From assembly GCF_000015565.1 (NCBI RefSeq), contig NC_008786.1:1240001-1304000 (forward strand): DNA of 64,000 nt, read 5' to 3'. Of this stretch, positions 53,493 to 61,912 are shown in pieces. The notes below the pieces were generated by a model. The model saw only the letters and a program-made list of their open reading frames with translations. It ran no database searches and was not told the origin of the DNA. Position 1 is the first letter of the stretch; every line of letters begins with the position of its first letter. A program made the position numbers and the translations under genes. Source of the DNA: Verminephrobacter eiseniae EF01-2. GTDB lineage: Bacteria; Pseudomonadota; Gammaproteobacteria; Burkholderiales; Burkholderiaceae_C.

Positions 53493-55946
53493 TCAAGAGG
53501 TGCGCTGCACGGCCCTCATCGGGGGCGGCGGTTGGGGCCTTTCATCGCGCTGCGCGTCGCCCGCGTCACCTGCGGCAGGCGCAGCAGCGGCGCCCCAAGC
53601 CAGCGGACGCCGCGAAACCGGCTTTGCCGGGCCGTCGGCAAATCGCAGGGGCTTGCTGAGCCGCGCCGCATTGAGCACCACCAGCAGCGAACTCAGCGCC
53701 ATGCCCAGCCCGGCCAGCCAGGCCGGCATCCAACCGAGCAGCGCCAGCGGCACACACAGCGCGTTGTACAGCGCAGCCCAGCACAGGTTCTGGCGCACCA
53801 CCCGCAGCGTGCGACGCGCCAGCAGCAGCGTCTGCACGACCAGCGCCAGATCGTCGCCGAGCACCACGAAGTCGGCCCGCGAGCGGGCCAGCGGCACGGC
53901 GCGGCCAAAGGCAAAGGAGACATCGGCGCCGGCCAGCACCGGGCCATCGTTCAGGCCATCGCCGACCATCGCCACATGGCGCCCGCCCGCTTGCAGCGCC
54001 TGCAATGCAGCCAACTTGCCCTGGGGCGTGCAATCGCCCTGCGCCCGGTCCGTGGCAATACCGGCCAGCGCAGCCACGCGCTGCACCGCGCCGATGCGGT
54101 CACCCGAGAGCAATTGCACCGACAGGCCCTGCCGCTCCAACGCCTGCACCACGGCAGCAGCTTCGCAGCGCAGGTCTTCCACCAGATCGAAACGGGCCAG
54201 TTCGAGCACCGCGCCATCGGGCCCTTGTTCGGACAGCAGCACTTGCGGCGCACCGCTGTCCTGCTGCGCGGCCAGACCGGCATGCCGGGCCGAGCCCAGC
54301 CGAACGATGCGCACCGCGCCGGCGCCGTCCTGCACCGTGGCCCGCAGACCCAGGCCGGCCTCTTCCTGCCAATCGGCAAGCCGCCACCGCCCGTCTGCCA
54401 CCGTCACCGCCGCAGCCGCCGCCACCACGGCACGCGCTGCGGGGTGCATCGAGTGGCGCGCCAGCGCTGCCGCCAGCGCCAAAGCCTCGTCAGCCCCCCG
54501 GCCAGCCGCCGTGTGCACGGCCCGCAGCGCCATGCCGTCGCGGGTCAGCGTACCGGTTTTGTCAAAGACCACGGTATCGACCCGGGCCAGCGCCTCCAGC
54601 CCTTGCAGATTGCGCACCAGCACGCCATGGCGCGCCAGCGTGCCCGCAGCGGTGAGCATGGCGACCGGGGTGGCCAGCGACAAGGCGCAGGGGCAGGTGA
54701 CGATCAGCACCGCCACCGCCACCATCAGCGCATGCCCCGGATCGGCAGACCAGCCATGCAGCGCAGCCAACGCCGCAGCCGCCAGCACCAGCACCAGGAA
54801 CGGCCGCGCAATGCGGTCTGCCAACTGCGCAAGCCGAGGCTTTTGCAGCGCAGCGCTGTCCATCAGGGCCACGATCTGCGCCCAGCGGGTCTGCCCGTCC
54901 GTGCCCTCGACCAACATCTCCACGGGCGATTGCAGGTTGTAGCTGCCGGCCAGCACCTTGCTGCCCACAGGGCGGGCCACCGGGGTGGACTCGCCGGTCA
55001 GCAAGGCCTCATCGGCGCAAGTGCTGCCCAGCGTGATGCGCCCGTCCGCCGCAAACGCCTCACCCGGCAGCACGCGGATGGTGTCGCCCACGGCCAGACG
55101 GCGCGTGGCCACGCGGCTGAAACTGCCATCGGCACAGCGCCGCTCCACGCTGTCCGGCAGGCGGTTGAGCACCGCCTCCAGCGCGCCCGCCGTGCGGTCA
55201 CGCAGGCGCGACTCCAGCCAACGCCCGGTCAGCAGGAAGAAAACGAACATGGTCAAGGAGTCGTAGAACACCTCCCGGCCGAAAATCCCGCTCGGGTCGA
55301 ACGTGCCCGCAGTACTGACCCCAAAGGTGATCGCCATGCCCAGCGCCACCGGTAGGTCCATGCTGACCCGGCGCAGGCGTATATCGCGCAGCGCGCCGGC
55401 AAAGAACGGGCCGCAACAGAAAACCACCACGGCCAGGCTGATGACCCAGCACGCCCAGCGCAGCAACTGCTCCATCTCGCCGGTCAAATCACCCGGCTCG
55501 GCGACATAGGCCGGCCACGCATACATCATCACCTGCATCATGCAAAAGCCCGCCACCAGCCAACGCCAGAGCGCCTGGCGGCTTGCGCGCAGGCGCTGCT
55601 CGCGCGCCAAGGCATCGACCGCAGGCATGGCGCGGTAACCGGCTTGGTGCACGGCCTGCAACCACTGCGACGGGCGCACCAGCCCGGGCTGCCACAGCAC
55701 GCGGGCGCGGCGCGTGGCGGCGCTGACATCGGCCTGCAGCACCCCCGGCACGGCGCGCAGCGCGTCTTCGATCGTGAGGGCGCAGGCGGCGCAGTGCATG
55801 CCTTCGAGCACCACCTGGGAATCCCAGACCGTTGCCGGATCTGCCGGACCCGCCGGGGCTGCCGGACTGTGGAGGCGACCAAACGCCGACCACTCCTGCG
55901 GGTCGTCGAGCAACAGCAGTTGCGCGGCCGATCGTGACATTGACAT
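53493..55946 (-). CDS. ccoI: Copper-translocating P-type ATPase CcoI (FixI-like)
   Basis: 817 residues from ATG 55946. An N-terminal HMA domain has GMHCAACAL (residues ~49-57). P1B-ATPase motifs: actuator LLTGES, the metal site VTCPCALSLATP in a transmembrane helix, phosphorylation DKTGTLT, the SMHPAA HP motif and GDGLNDGPVL. CcoI exports Cu(I) to the periplasmic side for the Cu-B centre of CcoN, and its place before ccoS favours that over a detoxifying CopA. The C-terminal 40 residues are Ala/Pro-rich. Confidence 0.92.
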   Translation of the reverse strand: MSMSRSAAQLLLLDDPQEWSAFGRLHSPAAPAGPADPATVWDSQVVLEGMHCAACALTIEDALRAVPGVLQADVSAATRRARVLWQPGLVRPSQWLQAVHQAGYRAMPAVDALAREQRLRASRQALWRWLVAGFCMMQVMMYAWPAYVAEPGDLTGEMEQLLRWACWVISLAVVVFCCGPFFAGALRDIRLRRVSMDLPVALGMAITFGVSTAGTFDPSGIFGREVFYDSLTMFVFFLLTGRWLESRLRDRTAGALEAVLNRLPDSVERRCADGSFSRVATRRLAVGDTIRVLPGEAFAADGRITLGSTCADEALLTGESTPVARPVGSKVLAGSYNLQSPVEMLVEGTDGQTRWAQIVALMDSAALQKPRLAQLADRIARPFLVLVLAAAALAALHGWSADPGHALMVAVAVLIVTCPCALSLATPVAMLTAAGTLARHGVLVRNLQGLEALARVDTVVFDKTGTLTRDGMALRAVHTAAGRGADEALALAAALARHSMHPAARAVVAAAAAVTVADGRWRLADWQEEAGLGLRATVQDGAGAVRIVRLGSARHAGLAAQQDSGAPQVLLSEQGPDGAVLELARFDLVEDLRCEAAAVVQALERQGLSVQLLSGDRIGAVQRVAALAGIATDRAQGDCTPQGKLAALQALQAGGRHVAMVGDGLNDGPVLAGADVSFAFGRAVPLARSRADFVVLGDDLALVVQTLLLARRTLRVVRQNLCWAALYNALCVPLALLGWMPAWLAGLGMALSSLLVVLNAARLSKPLRFADGPAKPVSRRPLAWGAAAAPAAGDAGDAQRDERPQPPPPMRAVQRTS

Positions 55947-55981
55947 GGGACAAAGCCTAGCGCCGGGGCCCGGCAAACAGA

Positions 55982-55995
55982 TTGACCTGCATCAA
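55982..55995. promoter_or_regulatory. FNR box between ccoI and the universal stress gene
   Basis: TTGAC-CTGC-ATCAA is nearly identical to the hemN/fnr site. It is 36-49 bases upstream of the ccoI start and 57-70 upstream of the usp start, so it could serve both divergent genes. Confidence 0.72.
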
Positions 55996-56052
55996 GCCCC
56001 GGTACATGAATCACCCTAAGCTCGTTGCCCTCACTTCGAGGAAACTCCTCTC

Positions 56053-56496
56053 ATGTACAAGCGCATCCTGATAGCCACCGACGGCTCGGCCCTGTCGGAC
56101 AAAGCCGTCGAACATGGCCTGGCATTGGCCGCACTCACCGGCGCCACCGTGGTGGCCCTGAAAGTCGTGCCCCGCTACCCCCGCAGCTACTTTGAAGGCG
56201 GCGTGCCGGCCGACATGAACGCCGTCAAGCACATCGAAGCCCAATGGGGCGACGCAGCCCAAGCCATGGTCGATGGCGTGAAGGCCCGGGGCGACGCCCA
56301 AGGGGTGACGGTCAAAGCGGTCATCGCCAAGTCCGACCTGGTGGCCGAGGCCGTGATTGCTGCCGCCAAGAAGCACAAGTGCGACCTGATCGTGATGGCA
56401 TCGCACGGCCGCAAGGGCCTCAAGCGCCTGCTGCTGGGCAGCGAAACCCAGCATGTGCTCACGCACTCGCATATCCCGGTGCTGGTGCTGCGCTGA
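56053..56496 (+). CDS. Universal stress protein (UspA family)
   Basis: 147 residues. MYKRILIATDGSALSDKAVE is the standard N-terminus; the ATP-binding loop near the C-terminus reads IVMASHGRKGLKRLLLGSET (G-2x-G-9x-G-S type), so it is probably an ATP-binding Usp. Divergent from ccoI and sharing an FNR box, it is likely induced at low oxygen, as several Usp proteins are. Confidence 0.93.
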   Translation: MYKRILIATDGSALSDKAVEHGLALAALTGATVVALKVVPRYPRSYFEGGVPADMNAVKHIEAQWGDAAQAMVDGVKARGDAQGVTVKAVIAKSDLVAEAVIAAAKKHKCDLIVMASHGRKGLKRLLLGSETQHVLTHSHIPVLVLR

Positions 56497-57003
56497 GGCG
56501 AGCGCAGCGCAGTGCGCGCAGGGTGACGAACCCGTTTGAACGATCGGGCCGATGGCCTGGAATTCAGCGCATCGCACGCAAGGCCACCGACGGACAACCC
56601 GGTCCCTCCGGGCGCAGTTGCAGATGCGGGCTTGGCCACCCGCTGCACGGCACGCCAACTCGCCCGGCTCTGGATGACCACGCTCGCCGTGCGCCGGGCG
56701 CTTTCGCGTCCGCCGCAGATTTCATTCATGCGGCGATGCGATTTGGCGCAGGCTCCTTGCAGGACGGACAGGCAGCCAGTTTCGCCAGACATTCGGGGGA
56801 GATCAGGAGGATGTCGATTTCTCCACTGGCAAGTGTGGCCTCAACGTCAGTCGCGTGGGGCCGCCAGCCAGGGCCGGATCAGGTGGAACCAGATCAAAGC
56901 AGATCGAACCACGCCAGATCAGGCTTCAGAAGGCCGTTTCATGCGATGATGCAAATGCCGCCAGAAATTCGTCCAAATTCGTCCTTTTGATGAAAGCCAA
57001 GTC
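56497..57003. other. Gene-poor boundary between the cco block and the defence island
   Basis: No intact gene is convincing. On the minus strand, 56726-56856 reads EATLASGEIDILLISPECLA, which resembles the segment before the DEAH box of RecQ-type helicases (GExDxLLxSPExL) and ends at a stop; it may be a helicase relic. AGATC occurs three times within 56891-56920. A tandem direct repeat (AAATTCGTCC)2 sits at 56965-56984, 20 bases before the HTH gene. Confidence 0.35.
56965..56984 (+). promoter_or_regulatory. Tandem decamer direct repeat upstream of the defence island
   Basis: Two perfect adjacent copies of AAATTCGTCC, AT-richer than their surroundings and 19-38 bases upstream of the HTH start codon. 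A direct repeat with about one helical turn spacing in front of a small HTH gene suggests an operator for autoregulation. Confidence 0.4.
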
Positions 57004-57201
57004 ATGACTGATCGCTGGTTGTCGGTCGAAGAAATCGCCGAATACCTCGGCGTGAGCAAGGACACCGTGTATGCGTGGATCAACAAACGCAACATGCCGG
57101 CCCACCGCATCGGTCGACTCTGGAAATTCAAATCCGAAGAAGTCGACGCGTGGGTGCTCTCGGGTGGCGCGGCAGAAAACGAAGAGCGGGAAAAGGAATG
57201 A
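57004..57201 (+). CDS. Excisionase-family HTH DNA-binding protein
   Basis: 65 residues: WLSVEEIAEYLGVSKDTVYA, then WINKRNMPAHRIGRLWKFKS with a final EEVDAWV. This is the MerR-like HTH_17 domain, with winged arginines in HRIGRLWKF. Proteins like this are excisionases or small regulators at the head of defence islands and restriction loci. With the methyltransferase directly downstream, a regulatory role is the more likely. The C-terminus is a charged tail (AAENEEREKE). Confidence 0.85.
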   Translation: MTDRWLSVEEIAEYLGVSKDTVYAWINKRNMPAHRIGRLWKFKSEEVDAWVLSGGAAENEEREKE

Positions 57202-57266
57202 AGGACTTGGCTTCTGCTGGTTTCGATCGCCTCATGCAATGGTCGAAACGAAAACAGGAGAATTGA
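57198..57266 (+). CDS. Possible 22-residue coupled ORF between HTH and methyltransferase genes
   Basis: ATGA overlap with the HTH stop opens MKDLASAGFDRLMQWSKRKQ, then EN and a TGA one base before the methyltransferase ATG. AAAAGGA lies just upstream and ACAGGAGA inside the end serves the methyltransferase. It may be a real micropeptide or only a path for ribosomes to reach the next start. No homology is claimed. Confidence 0.3.
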   Translation: MKDLASAGFDRLMQWSKRKQEN

Positions 57267-57267
57267 C

Positions 57268-58317
57268 ATGAAGAAAAAAATTGCTTGTGTCGATTTATTC
57301 TGCGGCGCTGGCGGATTGACGCATGGCTTTATTCTGGAGGGCCTTCCCGTCGTTGCGGGCATCGATCTCGATCCCGCCTGCCGCTTTCCTTACGAAAAGA
57401 ACAATGCTCAGGCCAAGTTCGTCGAGCGCGACATCGGCAAAGTCACGACCACCGAGCTCAAGGCGCTGTTCGGTGCCGCCGATGTGACGATCTTGGCGGG
57501 TTGCGCGCCTTGCCAGCCGTTCTCGACCTATGCCCAACGTTACGAACTCGATGGCAAGGATGGCAAGTGGGGCCTGCTCTACCAGTTTGCGCGCCTCGCC
57601 GAAGGCACGATGCCCGACGTCATCACGATGGAGAACGTGCCGACCGTCGCCAAGCACGAGGTATTTCACGACTTCGTCGATACGCTGAAACGACTCGGCT
57701 ACGAGGTTTGGCACGACGTCGTCGATAGTTCTCTCTATGGCGTCCCGCAGATGCGACGTCGGATGGTGTTGCTGGCCTCCAAGCACGGCAAGATCGAGAT
57801 GATCGAGCCGACGCGCAAGAAACCCAAGACGGTAAAGCAAGCCATCGGACGCTTGCGTCCTCTCAGCGCCGGTGAATCCGCGCCCAAGGACAAACTGCAC
57901 GTCACCTCGACGCTGTCCGACACGAACCTCGAGCGAATCAAGGTCTCCAAGCCCGGCGGCACTTGGCGCGATTGGCCGAAGAACCTCGTCGCCGAATGCC
58001 ACCGCGCCGAAAGCGGTCGCACCTATCCGGGCGTGTACGGACGGATGGAGTGGGACAAGCCTGCGCCGACGATGACGACCCAATGCTACGGGTTCGGCAA
58101 TGGCCGCTTCGGCCACCCCGAGCAGGATCGGGCCATCTCTCTTCGTGAAGCCGCGATCTTGCAGAGCTTTCCACGCAACTACAAATTCATCCCAAAGCGT
58201 GGTGAGGTCAGCTTCAAAGTGCTCGGTCGGTTGATCGGCAATGCGGTGCCCGTCGATCTCGGTCGCGCCATCGCCCGCAGCATCGACCAGCACCTCGCGT
58301 CGGTTCCGGCCAAGTGA
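57268..58317 (+). CDS. DNA (cytosine-5-)-methyltransferase
   Basis: 349 residues. Motif I VDLFCGAGGLTHGF, motif IV GCAPCQPFSTYAQ with catalytic Cys82, motif VI MENVPTV, motif VIII PQMRRRMVLLA, a variable region ~180-255, motif IX around SLREAAILQSFP and motif X GNAVPVDLGRAIA are all present, so it should be active. The shortish target-recognition region does not reveal its site. It is the first enzyme of the island, and is best read as self-marking for the adjacent system and possibly as a DrmMII-like component. Confidence 0.95.
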   Translation: MKKKIACVDLFCGAGGLTHGFILEGLPVVAGIDLDPACRFPYEKNNAQAKFVERDIGKVTTTELKALFGAADVTILAGCAPCQPFSTYAQRYELDGKDGKWGLLYQFARLAEGTMPDVITMENVPTVAKHEVFHDFVDTLKRLGYEVWHDVVDSSLYGVPQMRRRMVLLASKHGKIEMIEPTRKKPKTVKQAIGRLRPLSAGESAPKDKLHVTSTLSDTNLERIKVSKPGGTWRDWPKNLVAECHRAESGRTYPGVYGRMEWDKPAPTMTTQCYGFGNGRFGHPEQDRAISLREAAILQSFPRNYKFIPKRGEVSFKVLGRLIGNAVPVDLGRAIARSIDQHLASVPAK

Positions 58318-58338
58318 TGGGCTGACGAGGACTACTGG

Positions 58339-58797
58339 ATGCCCGGACTCGTGTCCTCATCATCCAATGCCAGTCGCCGCATGGTGAAGGTGAGGCAGAC
58401 GGGCACGGACGCCGAGCTGGCGCTACGTCGGGAGATGTACCGCATCGGTCTGCGCTACAGGATCGGCTACGAGGTTCTGAGAAAGCCGCGCCGCGTCGCC
58501 GATGTCGCTTTCCCCGGCCGCAAGATCGCCGTCTTCGTCGATGGCTGCTTCTGGCATGGCTGTCCGGAACACGCCACGTGGCCGAAGCGGAACGCGGACT
58601 TCTGGCGGCAGAAGATCGAGGCCAATCGTCAGCGTGACGCGGATACGAACGCACGGCTCCAAGCCAACGGCTGGACGGTGCTGCGATTCTGGTCGCACGA
58701 GTCGCCGATCGAAGCTGCCAAGACGGTCGCCCGCGTGGTTGCCAAGGCGGACATGAAGCACCGCGCCCCGTCATCCGACGCGCAAGAGCAGAACTGA
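58339..58797 (+). CDS. vsr: Vsr-family DNA mismatch endonuclease
   Basis: 152 residues. Vsr marks: TDAELALRREMYRIGLRYRI, RRVADVAFPGRKIAVFVDGC with the catalytic Asp, FWHGCPEHATWPKRNADFW (zinc/His region) and NGWTVLRFWSHES. Vsr nicks T:G mismatches that arise by deamination of 5-methylcytosine, so it normally accompanies a cytosine methyltransferase, as here. The first ~14 residues are unconserved and ATG 58381 is an alternative start. Confidence 0.93.
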   Translation: MPGLVSSSSNASRRMVKVRQTGTDAELALRREMYRIGLRYRIGYEVLRKPRRVADVAFPGRKIAVFVDGCFWHGCPEHATWPKRNADFWRQKIEANRQRDADTNARLQANGWTVLRFWSHESPIEAAKTVARVVAKADMKHRAPSSDAQEQN

Positions 58798-58816
58798 CAG
58801 GGAAGATGACCACCAC

Positions 58817-61800
58817 ATGGGCACCCAGAACGAACGGCAACCTCAGACATATCGCGCTCGCCCCGAGCCGGGGCAGCTCGTCGAGGTGCGCCGTCGTCAA
58901 TGGGTGGTGGCCGACGTCGATGCCGCAGGACTGGAAACCGGCGCTCGCCAACACTGCGTGACGCTCTCGTCGATCGACGAGGACGGCCTCGGCGAAGAAC
59001 TGGAAGTCGTCTGGGAGATCGAGCCGGGCGCTCAGGTCATCGAGCGCGCGGGCTTGCCATCCGTCACGGGGCAGGACGATTCGGACATGCTCGACGCCTT
59101 CCTCGATGCCGTGCGCTGGGGTGCAGCCACCAACGCCGACCGGGGATTTCTCCAAGCGCCGTTCCGCAGCGGCGTCAGCATCGAAGACTTCCAGCTCGAC
59201 CCGCTGGTGCGCGCCATCGACATGGCTCGCGTCAACCTGCTCATCGCTGACGATGTTGGCCTCGGCAAGACCATCGAGGCCGGTCTGGTCGTTCAGGAAC
59301 TGCTGCTGCGGCATCGCGCACGCACCGTCCTGGTCGTCTGCCCCGCGTCGCTTCAGGAGAAGTGGCGTGTCGAGATGCTGGAGAAATTCGGCCTCGACTT
59401 CCGCGTGGTCGACACCGACTACATCAAACGGCTACGGCGCGAACGCGGCATCCACGCCAATCCTTGGACCTCGCATCCGCGCCTCATCACGTCGATGGAT
59501 TGGGCCAAGGGCGGCGAAGGCTTGCGCGCCATGCGCGATGTCATTCCTGCGCATGTCGGCCATCCGCGCAAGTTCGATCTGCTGGTCGTGGACGAAGCGC
59601 ACAACGTCGCGCCCGCCGCAGGCGCGCACTACGCGCTGGAGAGCCAGCGCACGCGCTTCGTCCGTGCCATCGGCCCGCACTTCCAGCATCGTCTGTTCCT
59701 GACCGCGACGCCACACAACGGCTACACCGAGTCGTTCACTGCGCTGCTGGAACTGCTGGACGATCAGCGCTTTGCGCGCAACATCCTTCCCGACGAAAAG
59801 CGCCTGAGTCAGGTGATGATCCGTCGCCTGAAGAGCGATCTGGTCGATGCGGACGGCAATCCCCTGTACGCCCGGCGCACCTTGCAGGCGCTCGAAGTCC
59901 CCTACACGGCGGAAGAACGCGAAATACACCGCAAGCTGGATGACTATTGCGCCAGCCGCGAAAAGGACGCCGAGAAAGCGGGCAACGGCTTCGGCACGGT
60001 CTTCGTCAATCGCCTCCTCAAGAAGCGTCTGCTCTCGTCACCGGCGGCATTCGCGTCCACACTCGAAAAGCACGTCGCATCGCTGTCCGAAGCACGGCCC
60101 GCGAAGCCGGATGCGATGGCCGAGCGCATCCTGCACAAGGCCATCCTGAAGGCCGACGAGGACTACGCCGACGATCGGGAAGTCGAGAACGCGCAAGCCG
60201 AAGCCATCGAGGAAGCCACGCGCCGCTCGATGCCGTTGACGGCGGAGCAGCGGGCGATGCTGTCTGAACTTCGGGCGTGGGCTTGGCGCGCCCGCAATCA
60301 GGCCGACTCCAAGGCCCAAGCCATCCTCGACTGGCTCACGGTCAATCTCAAAACCAACGGCGAGTGGAACGACCGCCGGGTGATCCTGTTCACCGAGTAC
60401 CGCACCACGCACCAGTGGATGCAGCAAATCCTCGCCAGCCACGGCTTCGGCAGCGAGCGTCTCGGCCTGCTCCACGGCGGGCTTCCCCAAGAAGAGCGCG
60501 AACCGATCAAGGCGGCATTCCAAGCCTCTCCGCAGGATTCGCCCGTCCGCATCCTGCTCGCCACCGATGCAGCCTCCGAAGGCATCGACTTGCAGAACCA
60601 CTGCAATCTGCTCATCCACCTGGAGATTCCCTACAACCCCAACGTGATGGAGCAGCGCAACGGGCGCATCGACCGCCACGGCCAGCGCGAGAAGGAAGTG
60701 CTGATCTGGCATCCGGTCGATGGCGGCCACGGCGAGGACATCCTGCGCGCCCTGCGGAAACTGGATTCGATGCGCGCCGACATGGGCAGCGTCAACCCGG
60801 TCATCGCGCCACAAATGCCCGGCCTCATCGAAGGCTCGCTGAAGGACTTGGACACCCGCATGGCCGAGGCGCGGATCGCGCGGGCCAAGAACTACGTTCG
60901 CGCCGAGCGCGAGTTGAAGGAGCGCGTCGCCAAGCTGCACGAGCGACTGCTCGCCACCAAGCAGGATTTCCACCTCACGCCCGACCACGTCCTGATGGCC
61001 GTGAAAACCGGCCTCGCGCTGGCGGGCCGTCCGCCGCTGGAACCCGTCGAACTGGCGGGCGCGCCTTCGGGCAGCGTCTTCCGGATGCCTGCGCTGTCTG
61101 GCTCGTGGGCGCGCTGTCTGGAAGGGCTGCGCCACCCGCACACGCAGAAGATGCGCCCCATCACCTTCGACCATGCCGTTGCCAGTGGCCGCGACGACGT
61201 CGTGCTCGTCCACCTGAACCATCGCCTGGTGCAGATGTGCCTGCGCCTGCTGCGCGCCGAAATCTGGGCGCAGGACGACGTGAAGAAACTGCACCGCGTC
61301 ACCGTCCGCACCGTGCCGGATGCACTCGTCGATGGCCCCGCCGTGGTCGCCGTCTCACGGCTGCTCGTCACCGGCGGCAACCACCATCGGCTGCACGAGG
61401 AACTGACGGTATCGGGCGGCTACCTGCGCGACCAGTCCTTCCGCCGCGAAGAAGGCGTCACCCGCGTCCAGCAGTGGTTGGACGAAGCGAAGCCGATCAC
61501 GGCAGCCCCATCCCTGTTCGATGCACTGCGCGTCCGCTTCGACCGTCAGCAGGAGGCCATCCTGAAGGCCGTCGATGCCCGTTCCAAAGAACGTCTCCGC
61601 TACCTGACCAACACGCTCCAGACCCGCAAGCAGCAGGAGCTTGACGATATCGGCACGGTGCTCGACGAACTGGAAAAGGCAATCCAGTCCGAGTTGAAGA
61701 AGGATCAGCAACCCGAACAGCTCTCGCTCTTCACCGAGGACGAGCGCACGCAGCTCCGGCGCGACATCGCTGCGTTGGAAGCGCGCCTCGCACGCATCCC

Positions 61801-61912
61801 CGACGAGCGCAGGATGGAGACGCAGGCCATCGAATCCCGCTACGCCAAGCTCGACGACCGCACCTTCCCGGTGGCGGTGATCTTCGTCGTGTCGGAGGGC
61901 AGCGCAAGATGA
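58817..61912 (+). CDS. drmD: SNF2-family helicase, DISARM DrmD-like
   Basis: 1031 residues. An N-terminal ~120-residue domain (PGQLVEVRRRQWVVADV ... APFRSGVSIEDFQLDPL) precedes the helicase core: Walker A ADDVGLGKTIEAGL (148-152), VVDEAHNVAP (DEAH ~259), LTATPHNGY, and in lobe 2 ATDAASEGIDLQ and NGRIDRHGQREKEV. The C-terminal ~400 residues are charged and coiled-coil-like. The N-terminal domain, GRIDRHGQ motif and length match my recollection of DrmD, the class 1 DISARM helicase; other SNF2 helicases of phage-defence loci are related. Its last four bases (ATGA) overlap the next gene. Confidence 0.8.
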   Translation: MGTQNERQPQTYRARPEPGQLVEVRRRQWVVADVDAAGLETGARQHCVTLSSIDEDGLGEELEVVWEIEPGAQVIERAGLPSVTGQDDSDMLDAFLDAVRWGAATNADRGFLQAPFRSGVSIEDFQLDPLVRAIDMARVNLLIADDVGLGKTIEAGLVVQELLLRHRARTVLVVCPASLQEKWRVEMLEKFGLDFRVVDTDYIKRLRRERGIHANPWTSHPRLITSMDWAKGGEGLRAMRDVIPAHVGHPRKFDLLVVDEAHNVAPAAGAHYALESQRTRFVRAIGPHFQHRLFLTATPHNGYTESFTALLELLDDQRFARNILPDEKRLSQVMIRRLKSDLVDADGNPLYARRTLQALEVPYTAEEREIHRKLDDYCASREKDAEKAGNGFGTVFVNRLLKKRLLSSPAAFASTLEKHVASLSEARPAKPDAMAERILHKAILKADEDYADDREVENAQAEAIEEATRRSMPLTAEQRAMLSELRAWAWRARNQADSKAQAILDWLTVNLKTNGEWNDRRVILFTEYRTTHQWMQQILASHGFGSERLGLLHGGLPQEEREPIKAAFQASPQDSPVRILLATDAASEGIDLQNHCNLLIHLEIPYNPNVMEQRNGRIDRHGQREKEVLIWHPVDGGHGEDILRALRKLDSMRADMGSVNPVIAPQMPGLIEGSLKDLDTRMAEARIARAKNYVRAERELKERVAKLHERLLATKQDFHLTPDHVLMAVKTGLALAGRPPLEPVELAGAPSGSVFRMPALSGSWARCLEGLRHPHTQKMRPITFDHAVASGRDDVVLVHLNHRLVQMCLRLLRAEIWAQDDVKKLHRVTVRTVPDALVDGPAVVAVSRLLVTGGNHHRLHEELTVSGGYLRDQSFRREEGVTRVQQWLDEAKPITAAPSLFDALRVRFDRQQEAILKAVDARSKERLRYLTNTLQTRKQQELDDIGTVLDELEKAIQSELKKDQQPEQLSLFTEDERTQLRRDIAALEARLARIPDERRMETQAIESRYAKLDDRTFPVAVIFVVSEGSAR

